Origin: Microbacterium dauci
GTDB lineage: Bacteria; Actinomycetota; Actinomycetes; Actinomycetales; Microbacteriaceae
DNA: 64,000 nt
Reading direction: 5' to 3'
Assembly (NCBI RefSeq): GCF_030065535.1
Contig: NZ_JASJND010000007.1
Coordinates: 248,001 to 312,000 of the forward strand
Positions within the stretch are counted from its first letter, which is position 1. The number at the start of each line of letters is the position of its first letter. This document shows, piece by piece, positions 1 to 10,684 of the stretch. The position numbers were made by a program, and so were the translations under genes. The notes below the pieces were generated by a model that worked only from the letters and a program-made list of their open reading frames with translations, did not search any database and was not told the origin of the DNA.

Positions 1-642
1 CTCGACGCGATCCGCGCCGGCACGGGCGGCGGCGTCGAGATCGCCTGCCCCGCGGTCAAGCGCGACTCCGACCGGTTCGACTTCGCCGCGGGGGAGTTCC
101 AGGCTGCGAAGCGACGTATCGCGCCGCCAGCGCTCCGTGCGCTCGTCTCGGCGTTCACCGACGACCTGACCGAGCTCGCCGCAGCCTGCCAGCAGCTCAT
201 CGCCGACGTCGAGGGCGACATCTCCGAGCAGGTCGTCACCCGGTACTACGGCGGCCGCGTCGAGACAACGGCGTTCGCCGTGGCGGACACGGCGATCGCC
301 GGGCGCTACGGCGAAGCGCTGATCGCACTTCGGCACGCACTCGCGTCGGGCGCGGATCCCGTGCCGATGGTCGCGGCGATCGCATCGAAGCTGCGGACCA
401 TGGCACGGGTCGCCGGGAGCCGCGAGCCGTCCAGGCAGCTCGCGTCGCGCATCGGGATGAAGGACTGGCAGGTCGATCGTGCCCGCCGTGACCTCGCCGG
501 GTGGACCGAGTCTTCGCTCGGCCTCGCGATCCAGGCCGCCGCGCGCGCGGATGCCGAGGTCAAGGGCGCCTCGCGCGACCCCGTCTTCGCCGTGGAGCGC
601 CTCGTGACCGTCATCGCCACGCGCGCCCCCTACGGCGCCTGA
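1..642 (+). CDS. holA: DNA polymerase III delta subunit, C-terminal part (5' end outside window)
   Basis: The frame is open from base 1 and ends at TGA 640-642, giving 213 residues of the C-terminal portion. The sequence carries the helical clamp-loader collar type of domain, with segments such as EGDISEQVVTRYYGGR and VPMVAAIASKLRTMARV that are typical of actinobacterial HolA. In the clamp loader, delta opens the beta sliding clamp. The gene is convergent with rpsT and shares a terminator with it; holA and rpsT are neighbours in many actinobacteria. The start and the AAA+ lid lie outside the window, so only the C-terminal assignment can be seen. Confidence 0.85.
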   Translation, partial: LDAIRAGTGGGVEIACPAVKRDSDRFDFAAGEFQAAKRRIAPPALRALVSAFTDDLTELAAACQQLIADVEGDISEQVVTRYYGGRVETTAFAVADTAIAGRYGEALIALRHALASGADPVPMVAAIASKLRTMARVAGSREPSRQLASRIGMKDWQVDRARRDLAGWTESSLGLAIQAAARADAEVKGASRDPVFAVERLVTVIATRAPYGA

Positions 643-667
643 CGCGCCGGCACGTACCAGGAACGAC

Positions 668-698
668 GAAGGCCCGCCCCCAGTGGGGACGGGCCTTC
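668..698. terminator. bidirectional terminator between holA and rpsT
   Basis: A 13-bp GC-rich stem with a four-base CAGT loop and one bulged A sits between two convergent stop codons. The arms are GAAGGCCCGCCCC and its complement. The stem closes with A/T pairs at both ends, as expected of a hairpin that serves both strands. Confidence 0.75.
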
Positions 699-711
699 GG
701 TGAGCCTGGGC

Positions 712-972
712 TCAGAGTGCAGCAACCTGCTTGGCGATCGACGACTTGCGGTTCGCAGCCTGGTTCTGGTGGATGACACCCTTGCTGACGGCCTTGTCGA
801 GCTTCTTGGTGGCCTTGAGCAGCGCCGTTTCGGCAGCAGCCTTGTCGCCGGCGGCGATGGCCTCGCGGGTGCGACGCACCGCGGTCTTCAGCTCGCTCTT
901 GACGGCCTTGTTGCGCTCGCGCGCCTTCTCGTTGGTCTTGTTGCGCTTGATCTGCGACTTGATGTTCGCCAC
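712..972 (-). CDS. rpsT: 30S ribosomal protein S20
   Basis: The product is 86 residues, the usual S20 length. It begins with the family N-terminus [20 protein letters not shown] and is rich in Lys/Arg and Ala helices; it binds 16S rRNA in the small subunit. The start is taken at GTG 972 because the conserved family N-terminus begins there. The frame stays open upstream to 1065, but those residues do not resemble S20. The gene is convergent with holA. Confidence 0.95.
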   Translation of the reverse strand: MANIKSQIKRNKTNEKARERNKAVKSELKTAVRRTREAIAAGDKAAAETALLKATKKLDKAVSKGVIHQNQAANRKSSIAKQVAAL

Positions 973-1103
973 GTTCGACGTATCTTTCGTTCGGAGGTGT
1001 TCGGATGATGTGCCGCGCGACGGTAGAGGGGCGTCTTGCGGCGGTCGTGTGAGGGAGGAACCCACACGGCAAGCCGACTTGAGAGTCTATCAGGTCTGCC
1101 GCG

Positions 1104-1826
1104 TCAGTCCGAAGCGGCCATCGTGGCGAGTGCGAGGTCGATGACCGCGTTGAACACGCGAGGTCGCATCGCCGTCACCAGATGCGAGGTGCGGGGCACG
1201 ACGATGAGCTCCGCGTGGGGCACGAGTGTGGTGAACAGCCGCTCATTGACGCGCAGCTGGTCCCATTGCCCGTTCACGAACCACATCGGAATGTCGATGC
1301 GGCCGAGCGCCGCGACAAGATCAAGCACCGACAGGCTGCGCAACGCGACATCTTGCGTGTCATAGGCGTACCCGCCGGCCCCGAAGTCGGCTCGCGTCTC
1401 GGCAGGGAGCGTCCGGTCGAGCACGAGATCGGCGAAATACTGCCCGCGGTGGGGGAGTCGGTCGAACCCGCGCGCGAGCGTCCGGTAGGTCGCGAGCCCG
1501 AGGCCCCGCGGGATCGCGGTGCAGCTCGCCGCGATGAACGCGTCGACCGGCGGCGTGTGCTCGCGCCCCACGTACGCAGTCGAGATGAGCCCGCCCATGG
1601 AGTGCGCTGCGAGGAGCACCGGCCCGCGGGTCGCGGCATCCGCCACCGCATCGTCGATCGTCGCGAACGCGCCGTCGAGGGTGAAGGTCTCGGACATCCG
1701 GGTTCCGTGCCCGGGAAGGTCGACCGCCACGCCCTCGACGCCGATGTCGTCGAGGTGGGCGAGCTGCGACCGCCACATGGAAGCGGACGTCCGGATGCCG
1801 TGGACGAACACCACCTGCGCAGTCAT
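1104..1826 (-). CDS. alpha/beta-fold hydrolase
   Basis: This is a 240-residue single-domain alpha/beta hydrolase. It starts with the oxyanion-hole strand VVFVHGIRTS, has the nucleophile elbow AHSMGG near residue 95, an acid candidate in NGQWDQLRVNE and the catalytic His in PRTSHLV near the C-terminus. The fold resembles MhpC/esterase-like cytoplasmic enzymes; no signal peptide is visible and the substrate cannot be told. The ATG is preceded by TAGGCT and six bases, so the mRNA may be leaderless, although GAAGG could also act as a ribosome-binding site. Confidence 0.75.
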   Translation of the reverse strand: MTAQVVFVHGIRTSASMWRSQLAHLDDIGVEGVAVDLPGHGTRMSETFTLDGAFATIDDAVADAATRGPVLLAAHSMGGLISTAYVGREHTPPVDAFIAASCTAIPRGLGLATYRTLARGFDRLPHRGQYFADLVLDRTLPAETRADFGAGGYAYDTQDVALRSLSVLDLVAALGRIDIPMWFVNGQWDQLRVNERLFTTLVPHAELIVVPRTSHLVTAMRPRVFNAVIDLALATMAASD

Positions 1827-1870
1827 GCCTTCAGCCTACGAAGCGGTCACGACGCGATCGCCGTCCGGAC

Positions 1871-1910
1871 ACGGAGATGGGGCGGATCCACAGATCCGCC
1901 CCATCTCCGT
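1871..1910 (-). terminator. strong hairpin between the hydrolase and nuclease genes
   Basis: This is a perfect 18-bp stem (arms 1871-1888 and 1893-1910) with a CACA loop, just 3' of the nuclease stop codon at 1921. It most likely ends transcription of the secreted nuclease gene. There is no T-tract, which is common for actinobacterial terminators. Confidence 0.7.
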
Positions 1911-1920
1911 CCGTCAGCGA

Positions 1921-4900
1921 CTAGAACAGCACGCGCACCGTGGCGCGGTTGCTCTCCGAACCCTCTGCGACCGTGGGGTCAGCGGGCACGAACGTCGCGG
2001 TGTACGAGTGCGCGCCGCGGGAGAGCTTGCCCAGCGTCTTCGCCGCGATGCCACGGCGGACCTCGACGGTCGCGATCACCGTGTCGCCCTCGCGGAACTC
2101 GACCACACCGTCGGGGCGGCCGCCCTCCTGCGAGACGTGCGCGATGAGCGTCGCGGGCAGGAACCGGTTGATGTGCACCGGCGGCACCGCGATGAGCAGC
2201 GTCCGGGTCTTGGCGGCCGGTTCAGCGGCCTCCTCGACCGTGACCGGCACCTGCACCACCGTGCCGCTCGGGCCCGCCGTCAGGGTGAGCGTCGCCGTGC
2301 CCGCGGGGGTGCCGGCCGGGAGTGTCACCGAGACGGATGCCGCACCCTCCGAGACCGTCGCGGTGCCGAGCTCCTGCTCGCCGAGCGTCACCGTGAGCTC
2401 CGTGTTCGCCGGGGCGCCGCGGCTGGTCAGGTTCAGGCCTGCCACGTCGAACGCGACGGTGTCGCCCGCGGCGACCGTCTCGGGGACGCCGGAGACCTGC
2501 ACACCGCGCTTCGCGAACGACGGTGCGAGCGGCGACCCATCGGCGATGTAGTCGACCCACGCTTCGTAGTCGACGAGCCCGGTGTCGACGTAGTCGGCAC
2601 CTTCGGTGAAGACCCGGAAGTTGTCGCCGCCGGCCGCGAGGAACGAGAACGTCCCGATGCGATAGGTGGCGGTGGGGTCGATCGGCTGGCCGTCGACGGT
2701 GACCGAGGTGATGCGGTCGCCCTCGGGGAGTGCCGGGTCGTAGGTGTACGACACGTTGTCCGACAGCCCGAGCTGCAGGTACGGGCGCTGCGGCACGTTG
2801 CCTGCCGCGTCGCGCTGCCATTGCTGCTCGAGCATCGTGGTGAACTGCTCACCGGTCAGGCTGACGAGCGCGAGCGTGTTGTTGAACGGCAGCACCGCGT
2901 TGGCCTGGCTGAACGACACCGTGCCGTCGGCGAGGCCCGCCACCGCACCCGCGCCGAACTCGGCCTGGGTGTCCCACAGGTCGGCGCGCAGGCCGCCCGG
3001 GTTGGTGACGCCGATGACGGCACCGTTCGGCAGGTCGGCCAGGCTGTCGCGCAGCATGTTCGCGACGGCGCCGCCGAGCGTGGACTCGGATGCACGGTCA
3101 TCGCGCGAGCCTCCCGTGTAGACGCCGTCAACGTACGAGCCACCGGAGTACGCGGTCGTGATGTCGCCCGACACTTCGCCGACTGCAGTGTTGCCGATGG
3201 CCGCTGCGTTGGCGAGCGCCGCCTTCGTGATGCGATCCACTTCGGCGACCCGCGGGTACATCGCGATCAGATCGGCGGCCGGCGTCGTGGTCCGGGCGAC
3301 GTTGCGCTCGGTGTGCGCTGACACGTCGCCGGTCGCCGGGTCGATCGTCAGGACGATCTCGCCGAGCTTCGCGCCGTACGAGCCGGTCTGCACGACGGGG
3401 CGCGTGCGATCGGTGCCCGGGATGGGCGCCGACCATGCGTACTCCTTGTGGGTGTGGCCCGTGAAGATCGCGTCGACCTCGGCGGAGGTGTCCTCGATGA
3501 TCGCGGCGAAGGGACCGCCGGCGGCGACCTCTTCTTCGAGCGTCGCTCCGTCGGGCGTGCCTGCGCCGGCACCCTCGTGGTAGAGCGCCACGATGACGTC
3601 CGCCTCACCGTTCGCTTCGTCGCCGTCGGTGAGCTGCGCGCTCACGCGGTTGACGGCCTCGACGGCGTCGCCGAACTCGATGTCCTCGATCCCGGTCGGG
3701 GTGACCAGCGACGGGGTCTCCTCGGTGACGGCGCCGATGACGCCGACGGTCAGCCCGTCGGCCTCGAGGAGCGCGTACTCGTCGAGGGCGGGCGTCTCGG
3801 TGCCCTTGAGGTAGACGTTCGCGCCGAGCTGCGGTGCGTCGAACTGCTCCGACACGCGGCCGGCGAGGTCGTCGAAGCCACGGTCGAACTCGTGGTTGCC
3901 CACGGCGCTCGCTTCGAGTCCGAGTGCGTTCAGCACGTCCATCGTGGGCTGATCCTGCGAGACCGACGACGCGAAGAGCGACGCGCCGATGTTGTCACCT
4001 GCCGAGAGGAACAGGACGGGGCCGGATGCCGCGTCGCGCAGTTCCTCGACAGTGCCGCCGAACGCGACGGTGTTGCCGTCGATGCGACCGTGGAAGTCGT
4101 TGATCCCGAGCAGGGTGAGCTCGACGGGAGCGGCATCCGCGTCGAGTCCGACGATCACCGGGTCGTGGTCGCTGGAGCGGTAGGCGTCGGCCGCGTAGAA
4201 CTCGGTGCCGTGCGAGCGGAACCGGCTGTACTCGAGCGCGATCGACTCACCTGAGTTGATGTTCCAGATGTCGGCGCCGGTCGCGCGGGCGAGCGCGGCG
4301 TCGTTCAGCAGGACGTGGTCGAGCGAGCCCGACAGCCCCGAGAAGCTGTACGACGACGTGTCGACGTCGAACGCCTGCTCGGCGTTGGTGTAACCGGCCT
4401 CGTACAGGACGTGGAGGGGGTCCTCCTCGCTGTAGGAGTTGAAGTCGCCGGCGAGCGCGACCGCGTCGACGTCGCCCTGGATCTCGGTGATCCAGTCGCG
4501 CAGCGCGGTGGCCTGGCGGACGCGCGACTCGTTCGAGGAACCCTGGCCGTCGCCGGTGTCGGCGTCACCCGGCCACGGACCGGCCGAGCCCTTCGACTTG
4601 AAGTGGTTCACCGCGAAGAGGAACTCGGCCCCGCCGTCGGCGGGCTCGAACACCTGCGCGATCGGCTCGCGCGCGTTGCCGAAGGCCTCGCCGTCACCGC
4701 TCTGGTCGCCCAGCGCGCGCGCGGCGCCGACGGGGGAGACGAGCGCGGGCTGGTAGATGATCGCGTTCGTGATCACGTCCTGCTCGGATGCCGGCGGGAG
4801 GTCCGCCGACGAAGCGACGTAGTCCCACGTGCCGGCGCCGGCCGAGGCGTTGAGCGCGTCGACGAGCGTCGAGGTCGCCTCGTCCGGGGTCTCGCCCAGC

Positions 4901-6651
4901 GCCGCCGAGTTCTCGATCTCCATGAGGCCCACGACCGAGGCATCCACCGTCGTGATCGCCTCGACGAGCTTGGCCTGCTGCCGCTCGAGGTCTTCCGCGT
5001 CCCACGCGCCGCGCTGATCGCAACCGTCGCGCACGGTCACGCCGTCGCCGAAGCGGTCGGTGTACGCCGTGCAGCTCGCGGTGTCGGTGCCGACGGTCGT
5101 GAAGTAGTTGAGGACGTTGAACGATGCGATGGTGAGGTCACCGCCGACGGCCTCGGGGGCCTCGGTGCGCGTGTTCTCGAACGTGACGCCGTCCGCGCCG
5201 GACCCGTCGGCGACGAGCGCCTCGGTCGGGTTGAGCTTCCAGGCGTTGTTGCGCCAGTCGACAATCAGCGGCTCGGTGAACGAGACGCCCGCGCCGACGA
5301 TGATCGGTTCCGTCAGCGACACGTACGCGGGCGTCTTGCCGGTGTTGGCGCTCGATGTGAAGTCGGTGGTCGAGCCGTCGTCGAGCAGCACGCCGCGCGC
5401 GGCGTTGTCGGCGGCGACCGCGGCCGCCTCGTCCGATCCCGGTCGCGCGACGTCGGTGGGCTGGCGGAGCGGCGTGGTGCCGCTCGCGAGGCCGACTTCG
5501 CCGTACCGGTTGGTGCTGTAGGTGTTCGTCACGGTGAAGTCACCCTGCGGTGCGATGAGCATCGACTCGAGCGACTCGCGCGCGGCGGCCGTCTCGGGCC
5601 AGGCGACGGTGGCGGGAGTCGGCGCCTCGGCGTCGGCGATGACGGTGGCGTCACCTGCGGCCACGGTGAGCTCGGTGAGGCCGTTCCACTCCGACACCTC
5701 GCCGGTCACGGTGACGGTGTCGCCGAGCGCGACCTCGTCCACGGCGCCGGGCGCGTACACGAAGACGGCGTCGGAGGCGTCGTGGGTGGCGAGATCGATC
5801 GCGCCGCCGGTACCCGGGGTCTGGATCACGTAGCCGTTGAAGCCGCCGGTGGGGTAGTGCGCCGTCACGACGCCGGTGGTGATCACGGTGTCGCCCGCCA
5901 GCGGCGATGCGTCGCCGGTGCCCTGGATCTCGGCGATCGTGACCGTCTCGGGGTCCGGCTCCGGTTCGGGCTCCGGCTCGGGGTCGGCGCCGAGGCCGGT
6001 CGGGGTGGGCGCGCCTGTGGTGTAGTCCGCGGCATTGTCGGCCGTGTTCGTGAACTCGGCGTCGCGCGAGATGCTGGTGGCATTGGTCGTGCCGGGGGCG
6101 GGGGCACTGCCCGCGAAGGCGTTCGCGGTGCTGCCCCAGCCGACGAGGTCGACGACGTCGGGGAGTGCCGAGATGCCGGTCGTGCCGCTCAGCGCCGTCT
6201 CGGTGCGCACGAGTGCGACCTTGGCGCCCGACCCGCTCATCGCGATGGTGCCTTCGACATCGGCGTCGAAGCTCGGGAGCGCGGTGTTCGACCCGGTCGC
6301 CTGCCCGATGAGCAGCTGCTTTCCGGCAGGCAGATCGATGTCTCCCAGCGGGGTCACCTGCCACGACGAGCCTGTCGCCGACGCGTACTGGACGCTGTAC
6401 CCGGCGAGGTCGATGGATGCATCGCCGGTGTTGGCGAGCTCGATGAAGTCGCGGCTGAGTGGAGCGCCGCTGTTCCCGCCGCCGCCGTAGACCTCGGAGA
6501 TCACGAGGGGCGAGGCGGGGTCGACTGCCGCGGTCGCGGCGCTCGGCGTCAGCGCGAGACCGGCGGCGGCGACGGCGGTGGCCGTCAGTGCGGCGGTGGT
6601 GCGGCGGATGGATGTACGGGGGTGGGGCGCAGGGGCGGATCGATGCGTCAC
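1921..6651 (-). CDS. secreted multidomain nuclease / 5'-nucleotidase (ExeM/NucH-like plus UshA-like)
   Basis: The product has 1576 residues. A signal peptide (about 1-42, ending SAATAA) is followed by a lamin-tail domain (about 45-165), a PEPEPEPEPDPE linker and an OB-like region. An endonuclease/exonuclease/phosphatase domain comes next (about 505-830; IASFNVLNYF, GLMEIENSA, AGDFNSYSEED, SSDHDPVIV). Then come a metallophosphoesterase/5'-nucleotidase module (about 835-1390; GINDFHGRIDGN, GNHEFDRG, TGHTHKEY) and a C-terminal Ig-like repeat. It probably degrades extracellular DNA and dephosphorylates the released nucleotides, a phosphate-scavenging role. No LPXTG or transmembrane anchor is seen, so it is likely released. 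Start GTG 6651 has GGAGA seven bases upstream. Confidence 0.88.
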   Translation of the reverse strand: MTHRSAPAPHPRTSIRRTTAALTATAVAAAGLALTPSAATAAVDPASPLVISEVYGGGGNSGAPLSRDFIELANTGDASIDLAGYSVQYASATGSSWQVTPLGDIDLPAGKQLLIGQATGSNTALPSFDADVEGTIAMSGSGAKVALVRTETALSGTTGISALPDVVDLVGWGSTANAFAGSAPAPGTTNATSISRDAEFTNTADNAADYTTGAPTPTGLGADPEPEPEPEPDPETVTIAEIQGTGDASPLAGDTVITTGVVTAHYPTGGFNGYVIQTPGTGGAIDLATHDASDAVFVYAPGAVDEVALGDTVTVTGEVSEWNGLTELTVAAGDATVIADAEAPTPATVAWPETAAARESLESMLIAPQGDFTVTNTYSTNRYGEVGLASGTTPLRQPTDVARPGSDEAAAVAADNAARGVLLDDGSTTDFTSSANTGKTPAYVSLTEPIIVGAGVSFTEPLIVDWRNNAWKLNPTEALVADGSGADGVTFENTRTEAPEAVGGDLTIASFNVLNYFTTVGTDTASCTAYTDRFGDGVTVRDGCDQRGAWDAEDLERQQAKLVEAITTVDASVVGLMEIENSAALGETPDEATSTLVDALNASAGAGTWDYVASSADLPPASEQDVITNAIIYQPALVSPVGAARALGDQSGDGEAFGNAREPIAQVFEPADGGAEFLFAVNHFKSKGSAGPWPGDADTGDGQGSSNESRVRQATALRDWITEIQGDVDAVALAGDFNSYSEEDPLHVLYEAGYTNAEQAFDVDTSSYSFSGLSGSLDHVLLNDAALARATGADIWNINSGESIALEYSRFRSHGTEFYAADAYRSSDHDPVIVGLDADAAPVELTLLGINDFHGRIDGNTVAFGGTVEELRDAASGPVLFLSAGDNIGASLFASSVSQDQPTMDVLNALGLEASAVGNHEFDRGFDDLAGRVSEQFDAPQLGANVYLKGTETPALDEYALLEADGLTVGVIGAVTEETPSLVTPTGIEDIEFGDAVEAVNRVSAQLTDGDEANGEADVIVALYHEGAGAGTPDGATLEEEVAAGGPFAAIIEDTSAEVDAIFTGHTHKEYAWSAPIPGTDRTRPVVQTGSYGAKLGEIVLTIDPATGDVSAHTERNVARTTTPAADLIAMYPRVAEVDRITKAALANAAAIGNTAVGEVSGDITTAYSGGSYVDGVYTGGSRDDRASESTLGGAVANMLRDSLADLPNGAVIGVTNPGGLRADLWDTQAEFGAGAVAGLADGTVSFSQANAVLPFNNTLALVSLTGEQFTTMLEQQWQRDAAGNVPQRPYLQLGLSDNVSYTYDPALPEGDRITSVTVDGQPIDPTATYRIGTFSFLAAGGDNFRVFTEGADYVDTGLVDYEAWVDYIADGSPLAPSFAKRGVQVSGVPETVAAGDTVAFDVAGLNLTSRGAPANTELTVTLGEQELGTATVSEGAASVSVTLPAGTPAGTATLTLTAGPSGTVVQVPVTVEEAAEPAAKTRTLLIAVPPVHINRFLPATLIAHVSQEGGRPDGVVEFREGDTVIATVEVRRGIAAKTLGKLSRGAHSYTATFVPADPTVAEGSESNRATVRVLF

Positions 6652-6856
6652 GGGGTCTCCAGATCACGGCTCGGGCACGCTGCGGCATCCGCGCAGGATG
6701 CACACGCATGATTGAGCATTCGGTCAGAAATCCGGCCCCACAAGTGGCAAAACGGTTAACTCTTTCTCATCCGTGTCGCTGCTGGCGTGTTGCGTCACCC
6801 GACTGGTAAGGCGTGCTCAGTGCTCCGCGATGCGATGGCGGATGCCACGCCGCCGG

Positions 6857-6862
6857 TAGACT
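6857..6862 (+). promoter_or_regulatory. -10 box of lepA
   Basis: TAGACT lies nine bases before the lepA ATG, so the transcript would have a 5' leader of only two or three bases. The 220-bp divergent intergenic region 6652-6871 otherwise holds the ribosome-binding site of the minus-strand nuclease and no other gene that I can support. Confidence 0.55.
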
Positions 6863-6871
6863 CGCAGGGTC

Positions 6872-8722
<1,851 letters not shown>

Positions 8723-8731
8723 GCTGGTCCG

Positions 8732-9382
8732 ATGCGCCGCGGGAACTTCCAGGCAGGGACCGTCGACTACGCCGCCGTCGGGGCGACGCAGGCCGCCGAT
8801 CTGATGGGCTATCCGCCCGAGGGCACCGTTCCGGCTGAGGCGTCGTGGCGGATCGGCTCCGGCGAGGCCCGGTTCCGCAGCTCCGCCGAGCAGCTGCTCT
8901 CGTGGGGCGCGCTCACCGGCGCAGGCCTGCAGGTGACCGACGTCCGGCCCGCGTCGGGTCCGATGTACTCCGGTGTCGGCTTCGACGCCGAGGGCACGCC
9001 GGTGCAGGCGAGTCGACTCGACGAAGACCAGCGCTTCGACGCCGACGGCACGCCGTACGCGAGCCCCGGGGCGACCCTCCGCGTACGCGGCCGCGTGAGC
9101 GGGATGCGCGCCGACGCCGAGCTGCGGGTGATCTCGGTGACGGACGAGCCGCGTAAGATCGGGTTCGTGCTCGGGACGGTCGACGGGGCCGTCGTGAGCG
9201 GCGAGGAGTCGTTCGCGATCGAGTGGCGCGAGGACGACGAGGTCTGGTTCACGGTCCGTGCCTTCGACCGTCGGGTCGGCTTCCTCTACCGCGTCTGGCG
9301 TCCGCTCGTGAAGCGTCGCCGCCGCGAGCTCTTCCAGGGCTACCTGCGGGCGATCTCGCCGCTGTACGCGACCGGAGCCTGA
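8732..9382 (+). CDS. DUF1990 family protein
   Basis: The 216-residue protein matches the DUF1990 pattern, with an N-terminal DYAAVGAT-like region, a central strand-rich part and the C-terminal signature VGFLYRVWRPLVKRRRRELFQGYLR cut here to its recognisable core (about 183-203). The biochemical role of this family is not established. The ATG lies 9 bp after the lepA stop, and the stop overlaps the hemW start (TGATG), so it appears translationally coupled within a lepA-DUF1990-hemW transcript. Confidence 0.8.
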   Translation: MRRGNFQAGTVDYAAVGATQAADLMGYPPEGTVPAEASWRIGSGEARFRSSAEQLLSWGALTGAGLQVTDVRPASGPMYSGVGFDAEGTPVQASRLDEDQRFDADGTPYASPGATLRVRGRVSGMRADAELRVISVTDEPRKIGFVLGTVDGAVVSGEESFAIEWREDDEVWFTVRAFDRRVGFLYRVWRPLVKRRRRELFQGYLRAISPLYATGA

Positions 9383-10599
9383 TGGGCTCCGCACTCCCGC
9401 TCGGCGATCCCGCTCCCGCCGACGGTTCGCTGCCGTCCGACGTCGTGGTCGACCCCGGTACCGACTTCGGCGTCTATCTGCACGTCCCGTTCTGCCGGGT
9501 GCGCTGCGGGTACTGCGACTTCAACACTTACACGGCGACCGAGCTGCGCGGTGCCCGGCAGGACGCGTACGCCGACGAGGTGCTCCGTGAGATCGTGCTG
9601 TCGCGTCGCGTCCTGGCCGAGCGCGGACCGCTCCGGCCCGCACAGACCGTGTTCTTCGGGGGCGGCACCCCGACGCTGCTGCCTCCGGGCGACCTCGCGC
9701 GAATGCTCGACGGCGTCCGCGAGACGTTCGGCGTGGCATCCGACGCCGAGGTCACCGTCGAGGCGAATCCGGACACGATGACGGATGCCACGGCGCAGAC
9801 ACTCGCCGATGCCGGCGTGACCCGGCTCTCGATCGGCATGCAGTCCGCAGTCCCGCACGTGCTCGCCGCGCTCGATCGGACCCACGACCCGGCGAACGTC
9901 GCGACGGCGGTCGCCGCCGCGCGCGACGCCGGCCTCGCAGTGAGCCTCGACCTCATCTACGGCGCGCCGGGGGAGTCGCTCGAGGACTGGCGCGCCTCCG
10001 TCGAGACCGCCGTGTCGCACGCGCCCGACCACATCTCGGCGTACGCGCTCATCATCGAAGACGGCACGAAGCTCGAGCGCCAGATCCGCCGAGGCGAGGT
10101 CGTGGCGCCTGACGACGATCTGCAGGCCGACATGTACGAGCTCGTCGACGAGCGGCTCGCCGCCGCGGGATACGGCTGGTACGAAGTGTCCAACTGGTCG
10201 ACGTCGACGGCGCAGCGTTCCCGCCACAACCTGTCGTACTGGCAGGGGGCCGACTGGTGGGGGTACGGTCCCGGCGCGCACAGCCACGTCGGCGGGCTCC
10301 GCTGGTGGAATGTGAAGCACCCGGCGGCATACGCGCAGCGTCTCGCTGCGGGGGAGTCGCCCGCTGCCGGTCGCGAGCGCCCGGATGCCGAGGCTCGACG
10401 TCTCGAGAGCATCCTGCTCCGCTCGCGCATCGTGGACGGGGTCCCGATCGCGGAGGCGACGGATGCCGGTCGCCGCGAGGTGGCATCCCTCATCGCCGAC
10501 GGCCTCATCGACGGTCCGTCGGCGATCCGCGGCACGGTCGTCCTCACGCGGCAGGGCCGGCTCCTCGCCGACGCCGTCGTCCGCGCCCTGACCACCTGA
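9382..10599 (+). CDS. hemW: radical SAM heme chaperone HemW (coproporphyrinogen oxidase-like)
   Basis: The 405-residue product carries the radical-SAM cluster motif CRVRCGYC (C38, C42, C45), then FFGGGTPT, EANPDTMT and SIGMQS, which are characteristic of HemW/HemN-like proteins. HemW inserts heme into respiratory proteins rather than oxidising coproporphyrinogen. I chose ATG 9382 because it overlaps the preceding TGA by one base and the conserved domain follows within 30 residues. An upstream in-frame extension exists but lies inside the DUF1990 gene. Confidence 0.9.
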   Translation: MGSALPLGDPAPADGSLPSDVVVDPGTDFGVYLHVPFCRVRCGYCDFNTYTATELRGARQDAYADEVLREIVLSRRVLAERGPLRPAQTVFFGGGTPTLLPPGDLARMLDGVRETFGVASDAEVTVEANPDTMTDATAQTLADAGVTRLSIGMQSAVPHVLAALDRTHDPANVATAVAAARDAGLAVSLDLIYGAPGESLEDWRASVETAVSHAPDHISAYALIIEDGTKLERQIRRGEVVAPDDDLQADMYELVDERLAAAGYGWYEVSNWSTSTAQRSRHNLSYWQGADWWGYGPGAHSHVGGLRWWNVKHPAAYAQRLAAGESPAAGRERPDAEARRLESILLRSRIVDGVPIAEATDAGRREVASLIADGLIDGPSAIRGTVVLTRQGRLLADAVVRALTT

Positions 10600-10639
10600 T
10601 CGTCGCGTGGAGCTCCCAGCGAGTGCGCTCCGGGCACGG

Positions 10640-10671
10640 TAGAGTTGGCACTCATCGGATGAGAGTGCCAG
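10640..10671 (+). promoter_or_regulatory. CIRCE operator and -10 box of hrcA-dnaJ
   Basis: TTGGCACTC (10645-10653), a nine-base spacer and GAGTGCCAG (10663-10671) form the CIRCE inverted repeat, with two substitutions from TTAGCACTC-N9-GAGTGCTAA. TAGAGT at 10640-10645 fits a -10 box, so CIRCE overlaps the expected transcription start. This predicts autoregulation of the operon by HrcA. Confidence 0.85.
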
Positions 10672-10684
10672 CGGAGGAGGGGTG

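Noticed and set aside
4315..6711. A 798-codon plus-strand frame opposite the secreted nuclease
   Set aside because: No family resemblance and typical shadow composition; the minus-strand product has a signal peptide and recognisable domains throughout.
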